A stretch of 64,000 bases of DNA, taken from positions 17,095 through 81,094 of the forward strand of contig JACRBL010000049.1 of assembly GCA_016234485.1 (NCBI GenBank). Reading direction: 5' to 3'. Below the pieces are notes generated by a model, which did not search any database, was not told the origin of the DNA, and saw nothing but the letters and a program-made list of their open reading frames with translations. Source of the stretch: Chloroflexota bacterium. Its GTDB lineage: Bacteria; Chloroflexota; Anaerolineae; Anaerolineales; Villigracilaceae. Of this stretch, positions 1 through 9,193 are shown in pieces; position 1 is the stretch's first letter; each line of letters begins with the position of its first letter. The position numbers were made by a program, and so were the translations under genes.

Positions 1-735
1 AGCGCAGGCGCCGGCGCCGACACAAATGTGGAAGACGGCTTCTTCCTATCCACGCGCAGCGCCAGCACTACCGGCACTGCCAACACCGCGGATAATGCTC
101 CCCTGCTGGCAGGCGGTTTCGCGTTCTACAAGACTGTCGCAGTCACCTCCAGCCACAACATGACCGGCGCCGGCAACACCAACCTGGCCTGGGGTAACGG
201 CGCCACCAACCGTGGCGTGCAGGTCGCGATCACAGATGCGACTTTTACCTGCGCGTCCTGCCATGATCCGCATGGGTCGCCCAACTACCGCATCCTCAAA
301 GCCGCCGTCAACGGCGCCGCGGTTTCGGTTACTCAAGTGGATGAGGCCGCCAAGGACTATGACACAGAACAGTGGGGCGCGGGTCAGAGCAACATCTGCG
401 CGGCCTGCCACGGCGCGTACCACAAGACTGCGGTTGGTCAGGGTAGCACGCTTGACGGCACGACCTACACCCATCGCATTGACATGTCGTATGCCTACGG
501 CGCGAATGCCAACCCCGAAACTGTTGGTTTTGGCGGCTACTTCCTGCCATTGGCAGGGGGCAATGTGGCCTGCCAGACCTGCCACCTGCCGCACGGCTCT
601 TCAGCGGCTATGAGCGGGTTTGCTAACGGCGGTCCGACCGGTTCCGGCTCCCTGCCGGGTAACACCACAGCCACCGATAGCGCGTTGCTCCGCCTGGACA
701 ACCGCGCTGTCTGCGAGGTTTGCCACCAGAAATAA
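1..735 (+). CDS. Multiheme c-type cytochrome (doubled CXXCH type), 5' end cut by window edge
   Basis: Frame is open from base 1 (SAGAGADTNVEDG..., matching ATGADTNVTDG in the paralog at 2767); CASCH, CAACH, CQTCH, CEVCH motifs; same ending as neighbours (LLRLDNRAVCEVCHQK). Confidence 0.9.
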   Translation, partial: SAGAGADTNVEDGFFLSTRSASTTGTANTADNAPLLAGGFAFYKTVAVTSSHNMTGAGNTNLAWGNGATNRGVQVAITDATFTCASCHDPHGSPNYRILKAAVNGAAVSVTQVDEAAKDYDTEQWGAGQSNICAACHGAYHKTAVGQGSTLDGTTYTHRIDMSYAYGANANPETVGFGGYFLPLAGGNVACQTCHLPHGSSAAMSGFANGGPTGSGSLPGNTTATDSALLRLDNRAVCEVCHQK

Positions 736-739
736 GCGA

Positions 740-789
740 GTAGAGGGGTGAGGGGATTTGGCTGGGCCGCCTTCCCTCACTCCCCCTAC
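740..789. repeat. GC-rich element with imperfect terminal inverted repeats (GTAGAGGGGTGAGGGGA ... TCCCTCACTCCCCCTAC)
   Basis: Ends are approximate reverse complements; intergenic; resembles elements at 43934, 47857 and 63643. Confidence 0.55.
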
Positions 790-861
790 CCAATCGGATT
801 GTACCAGAGTGGGATGGGGCCTTCACCGGCCCGTCCCCCTGGTATGACCGAGGAGGGCGCT

Positions 862-1884
862 GTGAAACAAACCTTGCTTGTTGCTATCGGCGCGCTCTTG
901 TTCGTTCTGCTGTCGGCGACTGTTTCGCCTGTCCATGCGGATAACGGTCCTCATGGTGGGTATACGGCCACAACAGACGCCTGCGCAGAATGTCATCGCG
1001 CACATACCGCAGCGGCTCACAGTTTGCTGGTCTCCGATACTACTTCACTGTGCCTCTCTTGTCACGGAGCCGCGGCTACCGGAGCCAGGACGAACGTGGA
1101 GGATGGGTTGGATACCACTGCAAACCGTTCCCTGCGAGGCGGCGGATTCGTGAATGTGACCATGAACCCGGCTGAGAATCTCCCGGGTAGCTCTGTCCAA
1201 ATCCTGCCGGTCACTTCCAGCCACGATGTCAGCGGCGATTCGAGCACAGTCTGGGGTTATGGCAGTATTGACTCCAACCCGAACCCCGGCGCGACTTCCA
1301 TTTCGCTGACCTGTGCTAGTTGCCATAACCCGCACGGCCGTGCTGGGGCCGGGAATGCAGCAACCTATCGCGTTCTCAAGGGCAACAATGCCTCCAACAC
1401 GCCGCTCTTCGGCGCGCAGAACGCCAGCGTGAACCTGCCCGACGAGGTTGTGAAGACCTACTACACCGGCGTGAACGGCGATTACTTCGGCGATCACGGC
1501 GCGATGGTGGGAGGCGTTGCCATCAATGCCGCCATGACAGCCTGGTGCGCCCAATGTCACACGCGCTACCATGGTCCCTACCCCGCAACGCCCGGTTCTA
1601 CTGATTCCGGTGACGCCGTGTTCAAGTTTCGGCACGTGACAAACGACACGACCACAACCAGTTGTATGAGTTGCCACCCGGGGTTTGTGAGCTACTACCC
1701 GGGCTGTGTAAGTTGCCACATGCCTCATGGAACGGGCGTTCGCATGAGTTCGAACTCGGGTTCGGTCCCGTGGCCGGACGGCGGCCTAATCCCCAGCGGA
1801 GACAATCGCAGTTCGTTGTTGCGAATTGATAACCGCGGAGTCTGCTGGCAGTGCCATGTTGATCGGGGCATTTCTTTCCCGTAG
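862..1884 (+). CDS. Secreted multiheme c-type cytochrome, 7 CXXCH
   Basis: GTG start after GAGGAGGG; signal peptide VKQTLLVAIGALLFVLLSATVSPVHA; CAECH, CLSCH, CASCH, CAQCH, CMSCH, CVSCH, CWQCH. Confidence 0.9.
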   Translation: MKQTLLVAIGALLFVLLSATVSPVHADNGPHGGYTATTDACAECHRAHTAAAHSLLVSDTTSLCLSCHGAAATGARTNVEDGLDTTANRSLRGGGFVNVTMNPAENLPGSSVQILPVTSSHDVSGDSSTVWGYGSIDSNPNPGATSISLTCASCHNPHGRAGAGNAATYRVLKGNNASNTPLFGAQNASVNLPDEVVKTYYTGVNGDYFGDHGAMVGGVAINAAMTAWCAQCHTRYHGPYPATPGSTDSGDAVFKFRHVTNDTTTTSCMSCHPGFVSYYPGCVSCHMPHGTGVRMSSNSGSVPWPDGGLIPSGDNRSSLLRIDNRGVCWQCHVDRGISFP

Positions 1885-1913
1885 CGTATCCAGACCGCTG
1901 CTTGTGCAAGTTC

Positions 1914-1950
1914 GCAGGCAGGGCCGATAAAAAATGTCTGCCCTGCCTGC
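1914..1950. repeat. Intergenic hairpin, perfect 11-bp stem GCAGGCAGGGC/GCCCTGCCTGC
   Basis: Inverted repeat read directly; no clear T-run follows. Confidence 0.6.
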
Positions 1951-1974
1951 TCCATCTTCAAAAGGAGAAACATC

Positions 1975-2388
1975 ATGCCTCACGTTGAAAAATCCGGCGA
2001 AGTTGAATTCCCGGTGGAGAAGATCTACCAGACTGTCGCCGACGTTGAAAAATACCCGGAGTTCCTGCCCGGCATCAAGAGCGTCGAAGTGAATGGCGAA
2101 CTAGTCAAGATGACGGTGAACATGGGTCCCGCAACCGTTTCTTGGACATCGAAGGCCGCCTACGAACCCAACAAGTCCATAAGTTTCAATCTTGTAGAAG
2201 GTCCGTTCAAGCGATTGGATGGCAAATGGGAATTTACCGCCGAAGGTTCCAAGACCAAGATCAAGTATTCCACTGACTTCGAACTGACCCTGCCGATCCC
2301 CGGCATCAACGAGATCGCCGCCAAGGCCATCGAATCAAATACGAACGCGATCCTGGAAGCCTTCAAAAGACGCCTGGGAATGAACTGA
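1975..2388 (+). CDS. SRPBCC/START-fold protein (CoxG / RatA-COQ10-like)
   Basis: 137 aa, MPHVEKSGEVEFPVEKIYQTVADVEKYPEFLPGIKSVEV...; AAAGGAG RBS; family pattern recognised. Confidence 0.7.
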   Translation: MPHVEKSGEVEFPVEKIYQTVADVEKYPEFLPGIKSVEVNGELVKMTVNMGPATVSWTSKAAYEPNKSISFNLVEGPFKRLDGKWEFTAEGSKTKIKYSTDFELTLPIPGINEIAAKAIESNTNAILEAFKRRLGMN

Positions 2389-2475
2389 GCGCCTGGAGAT
2401 GTGGAGAGAGAGCCGCTGTGCAGAGGTTTTCTTCTTTTGCGGCGGCTCCCCGAAGGTTACGCTTCGAGAGTGATG

Positions 2476-2497
2476 GTAGGTTACAAACCTGACCTAC
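2476..2497. repeat. Short palindrome GTAGGTTACAAACCTGACCTAC
   Basis: GTAGGT/ACCTAC arms with nested GGTT/AACC. Confidence 0.4.
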
Positions 2498-2573
2498 TCC
2501 ATTCCTTGCGAGGAGAATAATGGAGCCGCGCATTAGGGATTGGATCCATCTCGATCAAAAAGAGAAGTGTGTT

Positions 2574-2696
2574 GTGAAGCAAACATTGTTTTTTTATCAT
2601 GGATGCACTTTTTTTGTAGGAATGTTAATAGCTGCCACGCCTGCCCGCGCCGACAACGGTCCGCCTGGCGGATGCACCGCCGCCAGCACGGGATAA
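2574..2696 (+). pseudogene. Remnant of the 5' end of a multiheme cytochrome gene (signal peptide plus first residues)
   Basis: GTG-initiated frame VKQTLFFYHGCTFFVGMLIAATPARADNGPPGGCTAASTG* aligns with VKQTLLVAIGALLFVLLSATVSPVHADNGPHGGYTATTDA of the gene at 862. Confidence 0.75.
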
Positions 2697-2766
2697 ACCA
2701 GCCCAGCGGCGCGCCTCGTTAGAATCCGTCGCGCCACCTTTCCATGCTCACCCCGGAGAAACGCTC

Positions 2767-3813
2767 ATGTTTCAGAGAATGCCATCCATCATAAGATATG
2801 CGATTGCGACCGGCCTTGCGCTCGTCCTGCTCGCCATCCCGGTCGTCTCGGCCCGCGCCAATGGCGGCCCGCACGGCGGGTACTCGGCCACTACTGCCGC
2901 TTGCGCGGGTTGTCACCGCGCCCACACGGCCGCGGCGGAAAGCCTGTTGATTGAAGCCGTGCCAAACCTGTGTTTCACCTGCCACGGCAGCGCCGCAACA
3001 GGCGCTGATACCAACGTCACCGACGGCGTGTATGAGGGCACGGGCGGCGGTAATCTGCTGGCAGGCGGGTTCAGTTTCTATAACGGCGCGGCTGTCACTT
3101 CCACGCACAGCGTCGACGGTACCTATCAAAATGCGTGGGGTAGCGGCGTCAACTGGGTCAGCACTTACGACTGCGCCGGTTGCCACAACCCCGAATCGGG
3201 GTTGGTGTGGCCTGGCGCTCCCGAATGGGGAATCAGCCCGAACGCCTGGCCCACGTTTCCGGGCCGCGGGCAGAATGTGACCATGCCTCTCACCTGTACC
3301 TCCTGCCACGACCCGCATGGCGGTAGGAATTACCGCCTGCTTCAACAGCGGATGCACCCGCCCTACACCCAGCAGGAAGACCCGCCTGGTTATGTTCTAG
3401 TGACCTCCAATGAGGTTGGCGGCCAAAATCCCAATCAGCCTGGTTATGTGCCGAACTATACCAATTCGAACTACCGCTTAGGCATGGGCGATTGGTGCAC
3501 CGGCTGTCACTCTACTTATCACGATTCTCCATCGGTCAATCCGTTCAATGCGGAAGACGGTAGGGGACTCGTCACTCGTTATCGCCATAGCATGAACGTC
3601 ACGTTGGGCGCGCTCACAACCAACCTACCGTTGGAAGATCCAAGCGGCAACGGCGCAAGCGGGGATGATCAGTTATTCTGCCTTTCCTGCCACTTTGCCC
3701 ACGGCTCTACGGTTATGACCATCGGTTGGGCTGCAAACGTGGCTCCCGCGAACGATAGCGTCCTTCTGCGCTTGGACAACCGGGGCGTATGCGAGGATTG
3801 CCACAAAAAGTGA
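2767..3813 (+). CDS. Secreted multiheme c-type cytochrome, 7 CXXCH
   Basis: Signal peptide; NGGPHGGYSATTAACAGCHRAHTA; CAGCH, CFTCH, CAGCH, CTSCH, CTGCH, CLSCH, CEDCH. Confidence 0.9.
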   Translation: MFQRMPSIIRYAIATGLALVLLAIPVVSARANGGPHGGYSATTAACAGCHRAHTAAAESLLIEAVPNLCFTCHGSAATGADTNVTDGVYEGTGGGNLLAGGFSFYNGAAVTSTHSVDGTYQNAWGSGVNWVSTYDCAGCHNPESGLVWPGAPEWGISPNAWPTFPGRGQNVTMPLTCTSCHDPHGGRNYRLLQQRMHPPYTQQEDPPGYVLVTSNEVGGQNPNQPGYVPNYTNSNYRLGMGDWCTGCHSTYHDSPSVNPFNAEDGRGLVTRYRHSMNVTLGALTTNLPLEDPSGNGASGDDQLFCLSCHFAHGSTVMTIGWAANVAPANDSVLLRLDNRGVCEDCHKK

Positions 3814-4154
3814 AACGCATTTCGTACAGATTGCTCGCTGGCGGCTTGATCGTCGCCATCCTGATTTTGGCGCTCGTGGCCGCATGGCTGACCGTCTCCC
3901 TGATTGACCGGGAGATGGTTCTGCGTGTCACGGAAGTCGCTTGGCCGACTACCACTCTCGAGCCTTCGACCCAGCCCCTGCCGTTTTTTGTGACGCCTTC
4001 AGGGACGGCCCTGCCGTTTACTCCTAACGTGCGACCCACCCTGCCTATAGATGTCACACTCACCGCGCCGGCCCTGCCTCCGCTTCATCCCACCTACGAA
4101 CCAAACCAGGATTGTTCCTCTTGCCACCAGGTGATTCACGGAGGCGGTGGATGA
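3810..4154 (+). CDS. Small membrane-anchored single-heme (CSSCH) protein
   Basis: GTG start overlaps the upstream TGA (GTGA); N-terminal TM segment LLAGGLIVAILILALVAAWL; Pro/Thr-rich linker; one CXXCH near the C-terminus; ATGA overlap with the next gene. Confidence 0.7.
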   Translation: MKRISYRLLAGGLIVAILILALVAAWLTVSLIDREMVLRVTEVAWPTTTLEPSTQPLPFFVTPSGTALPFTPNVRPTLPIDVTLTAPALPPLHPTYEPNQDCSSCHQVIHGGGG

Positions 4155-7100
4155 GGCGAGGCTCCATTCATTTGGCGCGGCGGATCTTTCTGTTGGGAGT
4201 AGTTCTTTTATTGCTGACTTCCACTGGCACGGGCATTCCAGCGCGCGCCTCTTCCCTTTATACCTGGTGGCTGGTGCGGTGGGAAAACAGGTCAGTGGCT
4301 TGCGTCATCGTGATTTCCCACCAGGGACCTCCCACCGCCGATGAGATCGAGGCTCAATGCGGATCGGCTTTAAAGACGGAGTGGGAGAACACGCCTCCCT
4401 GTTTGGATGAAAGCAGCAGGAACTGTCGCGGATTGGCGCTTCTCCCCGCTTCATTTCCAGGACTGAAAACGGCGACACCAACAAAGGTCCACACTAAAAT
4501 TGCCACCTCATCAATCGCTCCCACTACTGCTGCAAATGGACGACGCGTCAACTGGCTTTCCCGTCCTGAAACAGTTGAGCAACTGGCGTCCAACCGCCCA
4601 CTCTACCTGCTCGCCGGGCGACTGATCCTGAACGGCATCGCGGACGCGAGCGCTTGTCCCAATACTGGTTTGCTACCCAATGGCGCGGCCAACGCCTGCG
4701 GAATGGAGAAGGCAAAATACGAGGTTTATCTCTGGCAGAATCGTTTCGATAAGAGCATTTTCCATGCCTCCCAGAAAACAAAGGTTCCTGCCTACTTGCT
4801 CAAGGGCATGTTCGCGCTCGAAAGCCAGTTCTGGCCGCTGACGTTGCATAACAACGCCTGGGATTTCGGGGAATTCGGCCTCGGTCAATTAAACGAACTA
4901 GGCGCGGATACCCTCCTCAACTGGAATCCAACATATTATAAAAACCTATGCCTCACGGCTCTGAGCCGCGAGGCGTGCGAGAAGGAATACTTCGAACTCT
5001 CACCCGATCTGCGCGCCCTCCTGAGAGGCACAGCCATTAATCAGGTGCGTGCCGATTGCTCAACCTGCTCTTATGGCCTGGATTTTGCGAAAGCGGATGC
5101 CAGCGTATTGGTGTTTGCCGAAACGCTGGATGCCAACCGCGAGCAGGTGAGCCAGGTGATTCAAAACGCCGCCGGTCCATACGCCTTCATCGGGATAAGG
5201 CGGGAAGACCTGTGGAAATTTACACTTATAAATTATCATGCCGGGCCGGGATGCCTGTATTCCGCTATCGCTGCCGCTCGACGTGAAAACGCGATATTGA
5301 ACTGGGAACAGGTGTCGAGCCGTCTTGAACCTGCTTGTGAAGACGCGGTGAATTATGTGGAGGCCATCAGCTCCGTCTACTATGCGGCCGATGCTCCTCC
5401 CGCGCCGACTCCCACCCGCCTGCCCGCCACAGCCACCTTGAAGTCAACGGCAACCAGCCTTCCGACTGAGACGCTCGCGATTGGGACTCCCACCGTGACA
5501 GAAACCCTATCCGTTGACCCTACGGCAACTGTCTCACCCACACTGGGAGTTTCGTCAACGCCTGGGGCGCCCACCGAAGGCGCGCCGACCGCCAGCCTTA
5601 TCCCAACGGCCACCGATCTTTCAACCAACACGCCCGCAGCGGAAACTCCCACACCGAGCGAGACCTTATCCATTGACGCGACGGCGACAGCCTCGCCCAC
5701 ACTGGAATCTTCGTCAACGCCCGGCGCGCCAACCGAAGGCACGCCCGCATTGGAGACTCCCACGCCGACGGGAACTTTATCTGTTGACGAGACGCCGACC
5801 GCCTCGCCCACATCGGAATTCTCGCCAACGCCCAGCGCCACTCCCGAAGGCACGCCCGCATTGGAGACTCCCACACCGACGGAAACCTTATCCGTTGACG
5901 AGACGCCGACCGCCTCGCCCACATCGGAATCTTCGCCAACGCCCAGCGCCACCCCAGAAGGAACGCCGACCGGAACCTCAACCGTTGACGAAACGGCGAC
6001 CGCAACCGACTATCCAATCGGAACTTCCACCGTTACTCCGACTCCGACGACAACCGCCTCACCGACGATGGGAGTGTCACCAACGCCTGGCACGCCAACT
6101 GCTACTGCCTTTCCAACGCCTATTCCAACCTTGACGCCTACCCTTGTTCCGATTGACTTTGTGAGTCCGCACGAAGCGGGGGAGATCGTCATTCAGATGG
6201 TGACCGGCGCGAGGTCCGAGTTGGACGCGATCCTGGAATCGCTCCCGGTTCCGGCGCAAGTCAAATGGGATGCATCCGTCCCTGAATTACGTATGGCAGT
6301 TATTGAAGTCGCCCCAAAAGATCTGAGGCGGGCTCTTTATGCGTTGCAGGGAAATCCCGACGTTGTATCGGCCGAACCGAATTTTCTAGCATCCGCGGCT
6401 GATGTTCCGAATGATCTCTACTATGGCCTGCAAACTAACCTACCGATCATTCAAGCGCCAATGGCCTGGAATTGGATCACGAGTTCGCAGGAAGTGATCG
6501 TAGCGGTCATTGACACTGGCGTGGACACGGCGCATCCCGATCTGACCGCGAACCTTTGGCAGAATCCCGCCGAGACAGACGGCTTGCCTAATGTGGACGA
6601 TGATGGAAATGGTTACGTGGACGATGTGTGGGGCTGGAACATGGTGGGCGGCAATAACGACGTGAGCGACGATAACGGTCACGGGACGCACCTTTCCGGT
6701 GTCATTGCGGCAGTGGGTAACAACGGGCTTGGCGTCGTTGGGGTCGCGCCGAACGCGCGTATCCTGACCGTCAAGGCGCTGGACGCGAACGGAGTCGGCG
6801 CGTACGGACAGGTGGCCGACGCGATCGTTTACGCCACTGAGCAAGGCGCGCGCGTCATCAACCTCAGTTTCGGCGGCGCGGGTCAAAGCCAGGTCCTTCA
6901 GGACGCTATTGATTTCGCGTTGCAGCGGGGGGTGATCATTGTGGCAGCAGCCGGAAACACCGGCAAGAGCGCGCCCATTTATCCCGCCGCTTATCCGGGC
7001 GTGCTGGCTGTCAGCGCGGTGGACGACGGTCTCACCTGGGCTACATTCTCATCTTCCGGGAGCGGTACTGCTTTAACTGCCCCAGGCATTGACGTTTATT

Positions 7101-9127
7101 CGACCTGGCCTGGCGGACGGTACATCCGGATGTCCGGCACATCCGTCGCTTCGGCTGAGGCGGCCGGTGTGGCCGCCCTTTTGGCGGGACAATCCCAATT
7201 CACGAATGCCGTTTACATTCGGGATGCGCTTATTAAAACAGCGTACGATTTGGGGGCCGCCGGCTGGGATCCATATTACGGGTTCGGCCTGCTCCATGCC
7301 GAAGAGGCTTTGAAATTCACTGAGACTGGGATGCCGCCCGTCATCTGGCCCACGCCCGGGCCTTCGCCCACGCCCGGCTTCGGTTCCGGGGGCGTGGGCG
7401 CGATGGCGGTTCAAAACCTATGGGGAACCGCGCAATCTGTGGCGAACTGTACGCTTTCTAATTCCGCCAACAGCATTGACCTGGCTTTCAACAACTCGGT
7501 AACCTCTTGTGCCGGAAATTTCGGTACCGGCAACTGGACGTATACGGCGGTGCAAAATACCACCCTCACAACCATCGCCTCCGCGATGGTTGTGTACCGT
7601 TTTTACATTACCGGCTGGGTGGACGACCACATTGACTTGGAAGTCAATAACGGCGGAGGCTGGGCGCGCATCGCGCGCTTCGAGGCGGGTTCGCCCCCGC
7701 CGGCGACGCTGACCACTCTCTCGTATAACACCACGACAATATTTACAACGGTGATGCAAACCAACAACGCGACCTTCCGATTACGCGGCACGCAGGTCAA
7801 CGGCGAGACGGACAACCTCACGATCTATCTTGACGAGGCGCGGCTGCTTGTTTCGGATACCCTGCCCACACCCACGCCTCTCCCACCCCTGCCCACGCCG
7901 ACCCTGCCAGCCCGCGCCAGCACCGCGGTCCCTAACGCGAGCGACCCACACGTTCATTACACCGCCTCCGCCGACGATTGCGCCGCCTGTCATCGCTCAC
8001 ATACCGCCAACGGGATCGTCATGCGAAGCGCCTGGCCCGAAGAGAGCATCTGCTTCACCTGCCATACCTCCGGCGGCACAGGGACGAACGTCCAGCCGGC
8101 TTTCACCGGTTATACCAATACCGCGACACGTTTTTTCAAGCACGACATTTCCGCTGCCAACGGCGTCCATCGCATAGGACAGATCCTGGGCGCGAATTTC
8201 GGCGGCCCCAATCGGCATATTGAATGCGAAGATTGCCACGAGTCTCACGAAGCCACCCGCGATGCCGTGAGCGGAACCACGCGTGCCCCGATGATCCAGC
8301 CAGTTATGGTTTCCATGAGCGGCGTGGATCCGGTCTGGAGCGGGCCGGGTGCGCCAAGCGGCTATACCTGGATCGCGCAGGCGCAGCGCGAGTACCAGGT
8401 TTGCTTCAAATGTCATTCCAGTTTCACAACCCTCCCGAGCTATTCACCGGACGGCTGGCAGTTGACTGCCAGCGGGATAGGCGTGTATGTCGCCAATGGA
8501 TTGAACAAGTTGATCACCACAGACTCCCTTCAGGTGCTGGACAACCGTGACTTGGCGCAGGAATTCAATCCCAACAATGCCAGCTTCCACCCCGTGGTGG
8601 CCAAGGGACGCAACACGGGTATCCCAGCCGGCGCTTTCGTGAACGGCTGGTCTACCAACAGCATGACGTATTGCACCGACTGTCACACGAATGCCAACGC
8701 AGCCGTAAGCGGGAATGGACCGCACGGTTCGCCCCGCCTGCACATTCTCGATGGGACCGCCAACTATTGGACCGTCCTGCCGGCTGGAAACGTGCAATAT
8801 CTTCCGAACACCGGCGAGATTTGCTTCAAGTGTCACAACTATTCGGTGTATGTCAACGGCGCGGCGGGATCGGCATTCGAATTCCACGGTTTCCATGTGG
8901 GCGGAGTGGGATCGTTCGGCGTTTCATGCTACTCCTGCCACGATACGCACGGAAGCGAACAGGAGCATCTCATCAACTTCGACACTTCAGTTGTATCCCC
9001 CTACCCCGGATACAACAGCCAGACGGCTTGGGCGATTAATGGCGGGACGGGTACCTGTTATCTCCTCTGCCACGTTTCCGGCGGAGAGAGCGTTACCCAC
9101 GGCTCGGGTAAGTCTTACACCCCATGA
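4151..9127 (+). CDS. Multidomain exported protein: lytic-transglycosylase-like region, Pro/Thr-rich repeats, subtilisin-family (S8) protease, beta-rich domain, C-terminal multiheme cytochrome (7 CXXCH + 1 CX3CH)
   Basis: ATG overlaps upstream TGA; signal peptide; FALESQFWPLTLHNNAWDFGEFGLGQLN (SLT-like); VIDTGVD, NGHGTHLSG, MSGTSVASAEAAG (Asp/His/Ser triad); CAACH, CFTCH, CEDCH, CFKCH, CTDCH, CFKCH, CYSCH, CYLLCH. Confidence 0.88.
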   Translation: MRRGSIHLARRIFLLGVVLLLLTSTGTGIPARASSLYTWWLVRWENRSVACVIVISHQGPPTADEIEAQCGSALKTEWENTPPCLDESSRNCRGLALLPASFPGLKTATPTKVHTKIATSSIAPTTAANGRRVNWLSRPETVEQLASNRPLYLLAGRLILNGIADASACPNTGLLPNGAANACGMEKAKYEVYLWQNRFDKSIFHASQKTKVPAYLLKGMFALESQFWPLTLHNNAWDFGEFGLGQLNELGADTLLNWNPTYYKNLCLTALSREACEKEYFELSPDLRALLRGTAINQVRADCSTCSYGLDFAKADASVLVFAETLDANREQVSQVIQNAAGPYAFIGIRREDLWKFTLINYHAGPGCLYSAIAAARRENAILNWEQVSSRLEPACEDAVNYVEAISSVYYAADAPPAPTPTRLPATATLKSTATSLPTETLAIGTPTVTETLSVDPTATVSPTLGVSSTPGAPTEGAPTASLIPTATDLSTNTPAAETPTPSETLSIDATATASPTLESSSTPGAPTEGTPALETPTPTGTLSVDETPTASPTSEFSPTPSATPEGTPALETPTPTETLSVDETPTASPTSESSPTPSATPEGTPTGTSTVDETATATDYPIGTSTVTPTPTTTASPTMGVSPTPGTPTATAFPTPIPTLTPTLVPIDFVSPHEAGEIVIQMVTGARSELDAILESLPVPAQVKWDASVPELRMAVIEVAPKDLRRALYALQGNPDVVSAEPNFLASAADVPNDLYYGLQTNLPIIQAPMAWNWITSSQEVIVAVIDTGVDTAHPDLTANLWQNPAETDGLPNVDDDGNGYVDDVWGWNMVGGNNDVSDDNGHGTHLSGVIAAVGNNGLGVVGVAPNARILTVKALDANGVGAYGQVADAIVYATEQGARVINLSFGGAGQSQVLQDAIDFALQRGVIIVAAAGNTGKSAPIYPAAYPGVLAVSAVDDGLTWATFSSSGSGTALTAPGIDVYSTWPGGRYIRMSGTSVASAEAAGVAALLAGQSQFTNAVYIRDALIKTAYDLGAAGWDPYYGFGLLHAEEALKFTETGMPPVIWPTPGPSPTPGFGSGGVGAMAVQNLWGTAQSVANCTLSNSANSIDLAFNNSVTSCAGNFGTGNWTYTAVQNTTLTTIASAMVVYRFYITGWVDDHIDLEVNNGGGWARIARFEAGSPPPATLTTLSYNTTTIFTTVMQTNNATFRLRGTQVNGETDNLTIYLDEARLLVSDTLPTPTPLPPLPTPTLPARASTAVPNASDPHVHYTASADDCAACHRSHTANGIVMRSAWPEESICFTCHTSGGTGTNVQPAFTGYTNTATRFFKHDISAANGVHRIGQILGANFGGPNRHIECEDCHESHEATRDAVSGTTRAPMIQPVMVSMSGVDPVWSGPGAPSGYTWIAQAQREYQVCFKCHSSFTTLPSYSPDGWQLTASGIGVYVANGLNKLITTDSLQVLDNRDLAQEFNPNNASFHPVVAKGRNTGIPAGAFVNGWSTNSMTYCTDCHTNANAAVSGNGPHGSPRLHILDGTANYWTVLPAGNVQYLPNTGEICFKCHNYSVYVNGAAGSAFEFHGFHVGGVGSFGVSCYSCHDTHGSEQEHLINFDTSVVSPYPGYNSQTAWAINGGTGTCYLLCHVSGGESVTHGSGKSYTP
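5470..6150 (+). repeat. In-frame tandem repeat encoding a Pro/Thr/Ser-rich linker; best units 111 bp (37 aa)
   Basis: GAAGGCACGCCCGCATTGGAGACTCCCAC recurs at 5735 and 5846 (period 111); more diverged units upstream. Confidence 0.85.
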
Positions 9128-9193
9128 CCTTCCGGGAAGTTTCGGTAAGTCATTCCGGTAGGGTCTCGTGAAGCTACGATTATCGAGGAAATC

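Noticed and set aside
2540-2722. 60 aa ORF MDPSRSKREVCCEANIVF...
   Set aside because: Wrong frame; another frame gives the recognisable cytochrome signal-peptide remnant.
5380-6134. Repetitive Val/Gly-rich and Arg/Pro-rich ORFs opposite or overlapping the linker
   Set aside because: Alternative-frame translations of the tandem 111-bp coding repeat.
5470-6150. CRISPR-like periodicity
   Set aside because: Repeats are contiguous, in frame and degenerate, with no unique spacers or cas genes; it is a protein linker.
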